From assembly GCA_022824025.1 (NCBI GenBank), contig JAJEBF010000045.1:108974-172973 (forward strand): DNA of 64,000 nt. The letters run 5' to 3'. A model generated the notes under the pieces. That model was not told the DNA's origin and made no database searches. It was given only the letters and a program-made list of their open reading frames with translations. This DNA comes from Caldilineaceae bacterium (GTDB lineage Bacteria; Chloroflexota; Anaerolineae; Caldilineales; Caldilineaceae). Positions 1 through 8,097 of the stretch are shown piece by piece (within the stretch, counting starts at the first letter, position 1; each line of letters starts with the position of its first letter). Made by a program: the position numbers and the translations under genes.

Positions 1-1
1 A

Positions 2-367
2 ATGGCGCCCAAGGACTTCGCCAGTTACCTGATCTATCCAGTTAGCGGCGTGCCGGCCTATGAGGGAGGATACTACATGGATCTGACAGTGGAAGATCTG
101 GCATTTGAGGGCGAACTCTACTCTGCCTACCACGTGAGCGGATCTGTGCGCAACGTCGGCTCACAGGAGGCCGTCGAAGTCCAGATTGTTTTGACGGCTT
201 ACGATCCCCTTGACCGCGTTATCGCTGCCCGCACCCTTGAGGCCGACCACAACGTGATCAGCGCGCAAGGTGAAACGACCTTCCAGGCTCTTCTCGTCCC
301 CCTTGGGGGGCCCATCGAGCGAATCCATGCCGCCGCACAGGGCAGAAGACACCAGTCCGGGAACTAG
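2..367 (+). CDS. FxLYD-type hypothetical protein, probably N-terminally cut by the window edge
   Basis: The 121 visible residues contain a beta-rich stretch (about residues 27-105) that resembles FxLYD domains: the V-x-G-x-V-R-N-V-G core, an alternating hydrophobic strand, then a D-x-x-x-R-V-I turn. Such domains are extracytoplasmic and have no known catalytic role. The first ATG lies at base 2 with no room to see a ribosome binding site, so the true start is probably outside the window and a secretion signal or other domains may be missing. The stop abuts the convergent aldehyde dehydrogenase stop with no spacer, and no terminator is visible between them. Family assignment is by pattern only. 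Confidence 0.55.
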   Translation: MAPKDFASYLIYPVSGVPAYEGGYYMDLTVEDLAFEGELYSAYHVSGSVRNVGSQEAVEVQIVLTAYDPLDRVIAARTLEADHNVISAQGETTFQALLVPLGGPIERIHAAAQGRRHQSGN

Positions 368-1945
368 CTAACTGCCCCTTTCCTGATCCACGTCAAACGT
401 TAGACCCTGGGAAAGCGGAAGGTCCTGCCCGTAGTTAATCGTGACCGTCTGCCGCCGCGCGTATGCCTTCCAGGCGTCAGAACCGCTCTCCCGACCGCCC
501 CCTGTCTCTTTTTCCCCGCCGAACGCCCCGCCAATCTCCGCGCCGGCCGTGCCCGTGTTGACATTGGCCAGCCCGCAGTCACTGCCGACAACGCTCAGGA
601 AGGCCTCAACCTCGCGCAGATTGTTGCTGAAGATAGCCGACGAAAGGCCCTGGGGCACTCGGTTATGGATGGCAAATGCCTCGTCCAGATTCCGATACCC
701 CACAACATATAAGATCGGGGCGAACGTCTCCTCGCAAATGACCCGCGAATCGGCCGGCATCCCTGACAGCAAAGTTGGCTGAACGTAATGCCCTCCTTCC
801 AGCCCATCCAAAGTCAGCACGGCGTTCCCCGCCAGGACGCGCGCGCCTTCGCCAATCGCCCTGTCGACCGCCGAACGGTACGATTCAACCGCGTCCCGCC
901 GGATCAACGGCCCCACCAACACGCCGGGGGCCAACGGGTCGCCAACCCTTACCTCCTTGTAGACGTCGACCAAACGCGGTAGAAAACTGTCAAACAGGCT
1001 CTCGTGCAGGATCAGCCGCCTTGTGGTCGTACACCGCTGGCCGGCTGTCGCCAGCGCGCCGAATGCAACGCCTTTCAGCGCAATGTCCGGGTCGGCATCC
1101 GGCGTTACGATGGCGGCATTGTTTCCGCCCAGTTCCAAAACCGTGCGTCCAAGTCGCGCGGCCGCCTTGGCAGCCACCTCTCTCCCTGTCCGCACTGACC
1201 CTGTAAACGACAGCAGCGGCAGCCGCGAATCCTCGCTCATTCTCTGGCCGATTTCCCCTGCTCCGTCCACGGCCAGAAAGAAAAGGGGCGGCAGTCCCTC
1301 CTCGTCGAGAACCTCATTGACAATGTTGGTCGTCGCGATCGCGGTCAGCGCCGCATCCGGGGACGGCTTCCACACCACGACATTGCCGATCACCGCGGCA
1401 ATCAGGGCGTTCCAGGACCAGGGGGCACAGGGAAAGTTGAAAGCCGTGATCACGCCCACGACACCAAGCGGGTGCCACTGTTCATACAGCCTGTGATCCG
1501 GGCTCTCACTCGCCATCGTGCTGCCGTAGAGCTGCCGCGATAGGCCAACCGCAAAGTCGCCAATGTCGATCATCTCCTGGACTTCGCCTTTGCCCTCGAT
1601 CGGCGTCTTCCCTACCTCAAGCGATATCAGGAGGCCCAGGCTGTCCAAATACGCCCGCAGACGGTCCCCTATGGCGCGAATGACCTCGCCGCGCTTCGGC
1701 GCCGGGACCATTGACCACTCCTCAAAGGCCGACCAGGCCCGCTCCATCAGGCGATCGTAGTCTTCTGCATTGCCGACTGCGACATCCGCCAGCCATTCTC
1801 CGTTTATCGGAGAGTAGGCGGAAATGTGACGGCGCCCTTCGCCTGCCAGCCACTGCCCGTCATAAAGGCCCGAAAGCTGCCGGTACAGGCCCAGCTCGCC
1901 AAAAACCCGTTCCTTGACTGAATTGAAATCGGATCCGCTGCCCAT
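368..1945 (-). CDS. ALDH7-type aldehyde dehydrogenase (aminoadipate semialdehyde / piperideine-6-carboxylate dehydrogenase-like)
   Basis: This 525-residue NAD(P)-dependent aldehyde dehydrogenase shows the family signatures: a W-K-P-S-P cofactor-binding segment, the L-E-L-G-G-N-N general-base motif and the G-Q-R-C-T-T-T nucleophile motif. The C-terminal G-G-E-K-E-T-G-G-G-R-E-S-G-S-D run is characteristic of the antiquitin/ALDH7 branch, whose members oxidise alpha-aminoadipic semialdehyde in lysine catabolism. Other ALDH7-like enzymes act on different aldehydes, so the substrate here is open. It is the last gene of a minus-strand run after a PhyH gene (25 bp gap), so it may oxidise an aldehyde made by that pathway. 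Length is normal for the family and no residue appears damaged. Confidence 0.9.
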   Translation of the reverse strand: MGSGSDFNSVKERVFGELGLYRQLSGLYDGQWLAGEGRRHISAYSPINGEWLADVAVGNAEDYDRLMERAWSAFEEWSMVPAPKRGEVIRAIGDRLRAYLDSLGLLISLEVGKTPIEGKGEVQEMIDIGDFAVGLSRQLYGSTMASESPDHRLYEQWHPLGVVGVITAFNFPCAPWSWNALIAAVIGNVVVWKPSPDAALTAIATTNIVNEVLDEEGLPPLFFLAVDGAGEIGQRMSEDSRLPLLSFTGSVRTGREVAAKAAARLGRTVLELGGNNAAIVTPDADPDIALKGVAFGALATAGQRCTTTRRLILHESLFDSFLPRLVDVYKEVRVGDPLAPGVLVGPLIRRDAVESYRSAVDRAIGEGARVLAGNAVLTLDGLEGGHYVQPTLLSGMPADSRVICEETFAPILYVVGYRNLDEAFAIHNRVPQGLSSAIFSNNLREVEAFLSVVGSDCGLANVNTGTAGAEIGGAFGGEKETGGGRESGSDAWKAYARRQTVTINYGQDLPLSQGLTFDVDQERGS

Positions 1946-1970
1946 TTCCTGTTACCGTCTCCTCGTTTGT

Positions 1971-2909
1971 TCAGAGGTGAACCGGAATGTCTTCGCCGCT
2001 TTCAGCCAGGCCTTCGGCCCACGCTCGCAACGGGACATCCTCATCATTCTTCGTCAGCCAGTACTGTGACGACGGATGAATCGCCGAGTTTTCTCCCAAG
2101 GGGTCGCCCCCGCTGGCAAGCGCCCCGAGCAACTGCTTGCGAATCGGCGTACTGCGGTCCACCAACGTCTGATCCTGCGTGACATAGTCCGTCGGCCGCA
2201 GCCAGCGGTAATGATAGCCGATATGCATGATCTTGCGCGTCTTGTTGGACAGATTCGGGCCGACACAGTGCCACACCGCCGTCCGCCACAGCACAGCCGC
2301 GCCGGGTTTCAGCCTCAGCTCCAGAGCTTCTTCAGGATCTACCTGCCGCCCCATATCACGGAGCTCCTGCGGCGAGCGAAGATGGCTACCCGGCACCATC
2401 CACAGATTGCCGCTTTGCGGTTCGCTCAGGTCCGACAGCACGTAGAACACCTTGATCTCCATGAAAGGCAGCCTGCCGTCGAGTGAAGGCGCCATGAAAA
2501 GGGAACTGCTCGCCAGATCGGGATGCCAGGACAGATTGCGGTAGCCCACATCCTGGTCCGCGCCGTCCCCCACACCAAGGTGGCCCGGTTGCAGTCCCTC
2601 CGGATAGGGCGGTCGGTAGTCCAGATGCGTTGTGCGAATCTGAATGTTCCAACCAATCGCGTCCACCACCAGCGGCAGCATTCGCGGATGATCGATCAGA
2701 TCGAGAAAGGCATCATGGTGTGAGAGCGCATTGCGAACCGCAAAAGGGTCGTCCGGCCCCAATCCCTCCACCCGGCGGACCTTTTCCGCCACTTCGTCCA
2801 CCGCTGCCAGCAGCCTTTTCAACTCACCCTTGGTCAGAAAATCCTCAAGAATGACAAAGCCTTTTTCGTCGAAGTCCTCTCGTTGTTGTTGCGTCATCCT
2901 GCTCGACAT
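1971..2909 (-). CDS. Phytanoyl-CoA dioxygenase (PhyH) family protein 1
   Basis: This 312-residue protein belongs to the Fe(II)/2-oxoglutarate oxygenases. The iron triad is visible as H129-x-D131 and the distal H214 (W-H-C-V-G-P-N), with R225 placed to bind 2-oxoglutarate. PhyH enzymes hydroxylate unactivated carbons of small acids, lipids or amines; the substrate cannot be read from sequence. A GGGAGGG ribosome site six bases before the ATG fixes the start. The gene starts 16 bp after the Gfo/Idh/MocA stop and ends 25 bp before the aldehyde dehydrogenase, so the three are probably co-transcribed with the ABC importer upstream. A second PhyH gene lies at the other end of the same island. Confidence 0.9.
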   Translation of the reverse strand: MSSRMTQQQREDFDEKGFVILEDFLTKGELKRLLAAVDEVAEKVRRVEGLGPDDPFAVRNALSHHDAFLDLIDHPRMLPLVVDAIGWNIQIRTTHLDYRPPYPEGLQPGHLGVGDGADQDVGYRNLSWHPDLASSSLFMAPSLDGRLPFMEIKVFYVLSDLSEPQSGNLWMVPGSHLRSPQELRDMGRQVDPEEALELRLKPGAAVLWRTAVWHCVGPNLSNKTRKIMHIGYHYRWLRPTDYVTQDQTLVDRSTPIRKQLLGALASGGDPLGENSAIHPSSQYWLTKNDEDVPLRAWAEGLAESGEDIPVHL

Positions 2910-2925
2910 CAGATCCCTCCCATCT

Positions 2926-4233
2926 CTAGCCGTCGACCTCGCCCTGAATCAAGCCCCAGTGCGCGTCGATTGGGTCCTGATACGCCGAACGCGTCCCGTT
3001 GAGCACGTCATCAACAGGGACCGATTCGCCGGTCAATGCCGATTCGTAAATCGCGTCGCCAAGCGCCAGCGAGCGCATCCCCTCCCAGCCGTCAATCTCC
3101 GGCGCGGGCCTGTTGCCGCGCAGGATTTCAATAAACTCCCAAATCTCTATCGAGAAACCGTCTGTCGCGCCGCCGGGGTAGAGATGCTCCTCCTCTTCCT
3201 CCGACAGCGTTGCCCGGTGCATCGCCTCCAATTCCTGCAACGAATGTACGGTTCCGTCATGGCGCGTCAGGCGGGCCGTCTCTCTCTGCGCCGGCGTCCG
3301 TTGAAACAGATGAAAGATAGAAAAGGGCGCCCCGGTCGTATCCCGCAATGACCCGTCACTGCCATAAAACGTTACGTCAAACGCCTCTTCCCCCGGCGCC
3401 GCCATGCTCCACGCCCAACTGCCTGCGACACCGCTCTTGAACGAAAAGTTGACGAACACCGTGTCTTCGGGCGCCTCACCAAATGGCAGCGGACTTCCCG
3501 TCTTCACGGAACGCAGCACAGCATGAACACTCTCGACCTCGCCAAAAAAGTAGCGCATCGAATCACAGTAATGAAACCCGCTGTCCAAAACCGGGCCGCC
3601 GCCGGACATCAGTTTGTCCCGGCGCCAGCGCCTGTGCGCAGGCATCGCTTCGCCTGTGCTACTGTCCGGCTGAACTGACAGCTGGGCCGGATTCGGCTGC
3701 CGACCGCTCACTTCAGTCGGGCCGGAAAGTAACGACGCGCTGCGAAACTGATGAAAGAAACTTTGCGGCCGCCCAAACAGTCCGGATTCATCGAACACCC
3801 ACTTCGCCGTTCTCTGACCCGGCTGCCTGCGATGCGGGGCCGCCGTCGAAAGTACCCGGCCCGTCCTCTCTGCCGTCTCAATCATCTTCCGGCAGGCCTT
3901 GATCGTGATGCCTAACGGCTTTTCGCACAAGACGTCCAGCCCGGCCTCCATACAGTCCACCGCGATGCCGTGATGCAATCCGTGCGGCAGGCACAAGTCG
4001 GCAGCGTCTACCTGCGCCTCGGCCAGCAGCTCCTCATGCGTGCCATACACCGCCGGCCTTTCTCCCAGAAGCTCCTCGAGCATATCCGCACGCGCCAGTG
4101 CCGCATCCCTATCTGCGTCGCACACTGCCGGAACAACGAAATCCCCCCTGCCGCGTTCCAAGAGGTCCTTCATCGCCAGCACATGGCGCCGCGAAATCCT
4201 GCCGCATCCGATCAGTGCCAATCGTACGGCCAT
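2926..4233 (-). CDS. Gfo/Idh/MocA family NAD(P)-dependent oxidoreductase
   Basis: This 435-residue protein opens with a Rossmann fold (G-C-G-R-I-S at residues 9-14) and has the family C-E-K-P-L motif, the lysine of which sits at the catalytic site. The G-G-G-P-V-L-D-S-G-F-H-Y segment supplies the usual Asp and His of the sugar-binding half. Enzymes of this family oxidise or reduce hydroxyls of sugars, inositols and related polyols. It lies 145 bp after the permease genes of a sugar importer and 16 bp before a PhyH gene, which supports a role in converting the imported substrate. The protein is somewhat longer than the typical 330-390 residues because of an insertion around residues 165-215. 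Confidence 0.9.
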   Translation of the reverse strand: MAVRLALIGCGRISRRHVLAMKDLLERGRGDFVVPAVCDADRDAALARADMLEELLGERPAVYGTHEELLAEAQVDAADLCLPHGLHHGIAVDCMEAGLDVLCEKPLGITIKACRKMIETAERTGRVLSTAAPHRRQPGQRTAKWVFDESGLFGRPQSFFHQFRSASLLSGPTEVSGRQPNPAQLSVQPDSSTGEAMPAHRRWRRDKLMSGGGPVLDSGFHYCDSMRYFFGEVESVHAVLRSVKTGSPLPFGEAPEDTVFVNFSFKSGVAGSWAWSMAAPGEEAFDVTFYGSDGSLRDTTGAPFSIFHLFQRTPAQRETARLTRHDGTVHSLQELEAMHRATLSEEEEEHLYPGGATDGFSIEIWEFIEILRGNRPAPEIDGWEGMRSLALGDAIYESALTGESVPVDDVLNGTRSAYQDPIDAHWGLIQGEVDG

Positions 4234-4378
4234 CGTAAATTCCTTGTACCTGTGGGGTTCCCCGCAGAGGGGCCAATTGAAAAGAGGGGATCATCGCCAG
4301 AAAAGGGCGGCTGCCGCCGTCACACTGCGCCGAACTTCCGGGGGCGGCGCCTGGCGCCAAACGCTCGTAGACCCTGAT

Positions 4379-5275
4379 TTAACCCTTAATTCCGGTCAGT
4401 GCAATACCCTGCACAAACGTCTTCTGCAGAAAGAAGAAGAGCAAAATGATGGGAAGGGTGATCATCACTGAGGCGGCCATCAGCAAGCCCCACTCCGCGC
4501 CGTATTGGGATTGATACTCGTAAATCCCCAGCGACAAGGTGTACAGCTCCTGATCACTCAGATAGATCAGGGGGCCGATATAGTCGCGCCAGCGCGCGAT
4601 GAACTCAAAGATGGCAACCGTTGCCAGGGCCGGTTTGGAAAGCGGCAGTAGAACCGAATAGTAGATCTTGAGCTCACTCGCGCCGTCAATTCGGGCCGCC
4701 TCCGACAACTCCATCGGAATGGTCATGAAGAACTGCCGCAAAAGAAAGATATACAGCGCGCCGCCAAACCAGTGCGGAACAATCAGAGGCAACCAGCTGT
4801 TCACCCAGCCAAAATTCTTGAACACAATGAACAGCGGAATCATCGTGACCTGAAAGGGCAGCATCAGTGTTGCCAGCGTAAGAATGAAGAGAATGTTCCG
4901 GCCCGGCCAGGGAATGCGCGCGAGGCTGTACGCGACCAGAGACGAGGAGATGAGCACTCCCACAGTTGCCAGAACAGCGATCGAAAGCGTATTCCTCATG
5001 TAAAGGAAGAACGTGATGTAGGTAACCGCATCAGGGAAATTCGACCACTGCAACGGGCTTGGGATCAGAACCGGAGGGTAGGAGTAAAACTGGACATCCG
5101 GCTTTAGAGATGTCGACAACATCCACAAAAATGGAAGGAGAAAAACGAAAGCGGCCGGTATCAAGCCGGCATGGATGAGGGTGCTGCGGACCATGCCCTT
5201 GACGCGCTTTATCAGGAGGCGCCTGGACTGGTCATCTGCTAGCGTTGGGGGAAGTTGACTACTCTCTACCGCCAT
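4379..5275 (-). CDS. Carbohydrate ABC transporter permease, MalG-type (importer 1)
   Basis: This 298-residue inner-membrane permease has about six hydrophobic helices and the EAA loop (E-A-A-R-I-D-G-A) that docks on the ATPase. The C-terminal G-I-A-L-T-G-I-K-G is typical of MalG-type subunits of family-1 sugar importers. An ATG seven codons further upstream (5296) would overlap the previous gene, but the start at 5275 has GGGAGGTGAGG in front and leaves one base after the MalF-type stop, so it is preferred. It would work with the permease and binding protein immediately upstream. No ATPase gene is present, so a shared MsmX/UgpC-type ATPase elsewhere is presumed. Confidence 0.93.
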   Translation of the reverse strand: MAVESSQLPPTLADDQSRRLLIKRVKGMVRSTLIHAGLIPAAFVFLLPFLWMLSTSLKPDVQFYSYPPVLIPSPLQWSNFPDAVTYITFFLYMRNTLSIAVLATVGVLISSSLVAYSLARIPWPGRNILFILTLATLMLPFQVTMIPLFIVFKNFGWVNSWLPLIVPHWFGGALYIFLLRQFFMTIPMELSEAARIDGASELKIYYSVLLPLSKPALATVAIFEFIARWRDYIGPLIYLSDQELYTLSLGIYEYQSQYGAEWGLLMAASVMITLPIILLFFFLQKTFVQGIALTGIKG

Positions 5276-5276
5276 G

Positions 5277-6212
5277 TTATTCCTCACCTCCCGCATAGAA
5301 GACCCACAAACGCGCCGAACGCCAGATCAGCAGGGTGACGACCAGCGTAAAGACGAACAATAACCAGGCCATCGCCGAAGCATAGCCCATCACCAGGTAA
5401 TGGAAGGCGTTCTTATAGAGATAAATCGAGTAAAAAAGCGTTGAGTTGGCCGGAAAGCCTGTGCCCCCCGTCATAATGTACGGGATGGCGAAAAAGTTAA
5501 GCGCCCCGATCACAGAGGTGACCAGATGAAAGAAGATCACAGGCGTCAATATCGGCACCGTAACGTTGCGGAACTTGGAGAGGAAGTTGGCCCCGTCGAC
5601 GTCCGCGGCGTCATACAGATCCTGGGGCACGTCCTGCAGTCCCGCCAGATACAAGATAATCTGCTGGCCGATGATCCAAAGGGCCAGCAAGACTAACGTC
5701 GGGCGGGCCCACTCAGCGCACGTGAGCCAGCAAGGGCCCCGCATCCCAAAAGCCCGAAAAGGCGCCGCGATCAGCCCGCTGTGCGGTGTAAAGATAAACA
5801 ACCATACCAGCGCCAGCGCCACCTCAGGAACAAGCGTGGGCAAAAAATAGATCGTGCGATAGACAACCTGGGCCCTTATCTTTGCGTTCAGCATCAAAGC
5901 CAGGCCAAATGCAAATATAATCGCCAGGGGAATCGAAACGACAGCAAAGTACACCGTGTTGTAGACGGCGTCCAGAAACTCGCTGTCATTCGTAAACAGT
6001 TCGACGTAATTCGAAATCCCGGTCCACTGCGGATTTCTGACGCCGTTGTACTTTGTAAAACTATAGTACGCCGAAGCCAGCGTCGGGTATATCCAGAACG
6101 CCAGCAAACCCACGATCCATGGCGACGCAAACAACAGCCCGTTGATCGTGTGCCGCGTGCCCTGCGAAAGGCGGCGGCGGGACAAATTTTCCGTAGTAAG
6201 GGCAGTTGCCAT
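5277..6212 (-). CDS. Carbohydrate ABC transporter permease, MalF-type (importer 1)
   Basis: This 311-residue protein has an N-terminal membrane segment followed by a P-x-x-x-S-A-Y-Y-S-F-T-K-Y-N segment common in MalF-type sugar permeases, then a core with the EAA loop (D-A-A-D-V-D-G-A-N). It forms the heterodimeric membrane channel with the MalG-type protein that begins one base downstream. It is separated from the binding-protein gene by 144 bp containing a strong hairpin (6266-6290). Transport specificity is not readable from the permease. Confidence 0.93.
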   Translation of the reverse strand: MATALTTENLSRRRLSQGTRHTINGLLFASPWIVGLLAFWIYPTLASAYYSFTKYNGVRNPQWTGISNYVELFTNDSEFLDAVYNTVYFAVVSIPLAIIFAFGLALMLNAKIRAQVVYRTIYFLPTLVPEVALALVWLFIFTPHSGLIAAPFRAFGMRGPCWLTCAEWARPTLVLLALWIIGQQIILYLAGLQDVPQDLYDAADVDGANFLSKFRNVTVPILTPVIFFHLVTSVIGALNFFAIPYIMTGGTGFPANSTLFYSIYLYKNAFHYLVMGYASAMAWLLFVFTLVVTLLIWRSARLWVFYAGGEE

Positions 6213-6265
6213 TGGAATTTCTCAGTTACGGCGCTGAATCGATAACGCTCACAGGATAGAAGTGG

Positions 6266-6290
6266 GGTAGCGGCTCAATCAGCCGCTACC
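6266..6290 (-). promoter_or_regulatory. Intercistronic hairpin between binding-protein and permease genes
   Basis: GGTAGCGGCT and AGCCGCTACC form a perfect 10 bp stem around a 5-base loop. No T-run follows on the minus strand, so it is unlikely to be a full terminator. Hairpins at this position in sugar importer operons commonly stabilise the upstream binding-protein message and lower permease expression; that role here is inferred. Confidence 0.6.
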
Positions 6291-6356
6291 CTCGCCCTAC
6301 CTTTTACTCTTTTACAGATGTCAGCCTTTGAAGGGCAGCATTCAGCGGCTCTACCC

Positions 6357-7727
6357 TTAGCTGAAGAAGCCGATCTCTTCCAGCCCGGCGTTGATCTCCT
6401 CGTCAATGTCCATCAACGCCTGCTCCGGCGTCTTCAGGCCATGGGGAATCTCATCGCGGAAGGCCTTGACCTGCAGGTCCCACAACTTGGAGCCCAACGG
6501 AATCGGCGGGCGGGCATGGGAGACTGGCAGCAGGTCCATGAAGACCGCGTGCAACGGATCTTCGGAGAAGAAGGGATCCTCGGCAGCGGTCTTGATCGTC
6601 GGAATGTGGAACGTGTCCTTGTTGTACTTGAGCTGACCTTCCGGCCCGCACAAGTAGAAACAGGCGTCAAACGCAGCTTCGACATCGTCGTAGCCGAACG
6701 GAACCGCCCAGCTCCAGCCGCCTGCCCAGCTCGCGTGCGGCGCGGGGCCGTCCGGGCCTGGCATCGGCACGACACCGTAGTTCGTGTCCGGCTTGTAGCG
6801 ATGGTGCTGTGCAACCTTCCAGTTGCCGCTGCATGTCATCGCGCTCTGGCCGGTCCAGAAGTAGTCGTTCTCGCCGCGGCAGTTGCCGCCCGCGCAAGCG
6901 GCCAGCATGGCGTCAATGTCCTCGACACCAATCTCATCGACAAATGCCTTGACAAACTGCATCGCTTCGATGTTCTGCGGATGAGCAAAGGTGATCCGCC
7001 GCTCGTCGTCCTGGAACGAGCCGCCGAACCCAAAGCCCCACGTATACAGCCAGGCCTGGTCGTAAATCGGGTTGAAACCGTACCGCGTGATCGCGCCCGT
7101 ATCGTCCCGAACTGTCAGCGCCTCGGTGGCAGCCATCAATTCTTCCACAGTCGTGGGCGGCGACTCGGGATCGACGCCGGCCTCTGCCATGATGTCCTTG
7201 TTGTACCAGAGGGCGCGCGTGTCGGTGTCAAACGAGAGCGCATAGATGCCGCCCTTGTAGACCGTCTCGTCCCACGCAAAGTCGAAATACAGGTCCTTGG
7301 TCACACCCGCCGCCTCGGCGTGGTCGGTGATGTCTGTGAAGAAACCTTCGTGCGCAAACTGCGGGACTGTGAACCGGTCCGCATAGTGCAGCGCCGGAGG
7401 CGTGCCGCCGGCAACGGCGGTAAGAAGCTTCTCGTCTGCCTGGCTGCCCTGTGTCTGGGCAATGTAGACAAACTCGACCTCTACGCCCATCGTATTCTGC
7501 TCGTTGTAAATGTCGATAATTTCCTTAATCGACTCCTGCGCCAGATCCGTCATACGCGACCAGGCTTCAAGCTTCTTCGTCTCCATCATGGCGCCGCCAT
7601 CACCGCCGCTATCGGCTGCAGGGGCAGCCGGCGCGGGGCAAGCTGCCAGCAGGGCCGCGCTTGTTGCCAAGCCCGATACCTGCAGGAAGCGGCGACGCGA
7701 CAGCATCTTCTGGTTCTGCTTGTCCAT
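6357..7727 (-). CDS. Sugar ABC transporter substrate-binding lipoprotein (importer 1)
   Basis: This 456-residue extracellular solute-binding protein (family 1 type) starts with a twin-arginine motif (R-R-R-F-L-Q, residues 11-16), a hydrophobic stretch and a lipobox ending in L-A-A-C30. It would be exported folded by Tat and anchored as a lipoprotein. An alanine-, proline- and glycine-rich linker follows, then the two-lobed binding domain with several Trp-rich segments suited to sugar stacking. A start 17 codons upstream is possible, but GGAGGA lies eight bases before the ATG at 7727. It is the first gene of the run importer 1 - Gfo/Idh/MocA - PhyH - ALDH. Confidence 0.93.
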   Translation of the reverse strand: MDKQNQKMLSRRRFLQVSGLATSAALLAACPAPAAPAADSGGDGGAMMETKKLEAWSRMTDLAQESIKEIIDIYNEQNTMGVEVEFVYIAQTQGSQADEKLLTAVAGGTPPALHYADRFTVPQFAHEGFFTDITDHAEAAGVTKDLYFDFAWDETVYKGGIYALSFDTDTRALWYNKDIMAEAGVDPESPPTTVEELMAATEALTVRDDTGAITRYGFNPIYDQAWLYTWGFGFGGSFQDDERRITFAHPQNIEAMQFVKAFVDEIGVEDIDAMLAACAGGNCRGENDYFWTGQSAMTCSGNWKVAQHHRYKPDTNYGVVPMPGPDGPAPHASWAGGWSWAVPFGYDDVEAAFDACFYLCGPEGQLKYNKDTFHIPTIKTAAEDPFFSEDPLHAVFMDLLPVSHARPPIPLGSKLWDLQVKAFRDEIPHGLKTPEQALMDIDEEINAGLEEIGFFS

Positions 7728-8097
7728 TCTGTCATTCCTCCATGTAAAAGGATGTTGAAAGGGTATAGTCATGGTCAAGACGAAATAAGGGTCATGCCCC
7801 TAAGTCGCCAACCATTAAACGCATACTTTGGATCGTGGCATCAGTACGAATGCATCGTCGTTCCACCCGCTCACTGCCCAAAAAACTGCTCAACACAGGA
7901 CAGCCGAAGAAATGACGAAACTGATCAATCGCTGAAACCGGTTATTGCGCAGCGGGGGGCCTTGCGCAGGCGTCAGCATAATACCCCTGATCCCCGTCAA
8001 GTCCAAATATCGCAATGCGCGCGCCCGCGCCCCTGCCCAAAGACATCGCAAAGAACGATGCCAGCAGATGTTCAGATCCCTTTGGAAATGCATCCTC
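7728..8097 (-). other. Intergenic region upstream of importer 1, no gene seen
   Basis: These 370 bp separate the sulfatase-fold gene from the importer 1 binding protein. Apart from the Shine-Dalgarno sequence near 7735-7741, no convincing -35/-10 pair, terminator or conserved RNA was found. A long plus-strand open frame passes through here but is antisense to the binding protein and has no coding signature. The promoter of the importer 1 operon is expected in this gap. Confidence 0.5.
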
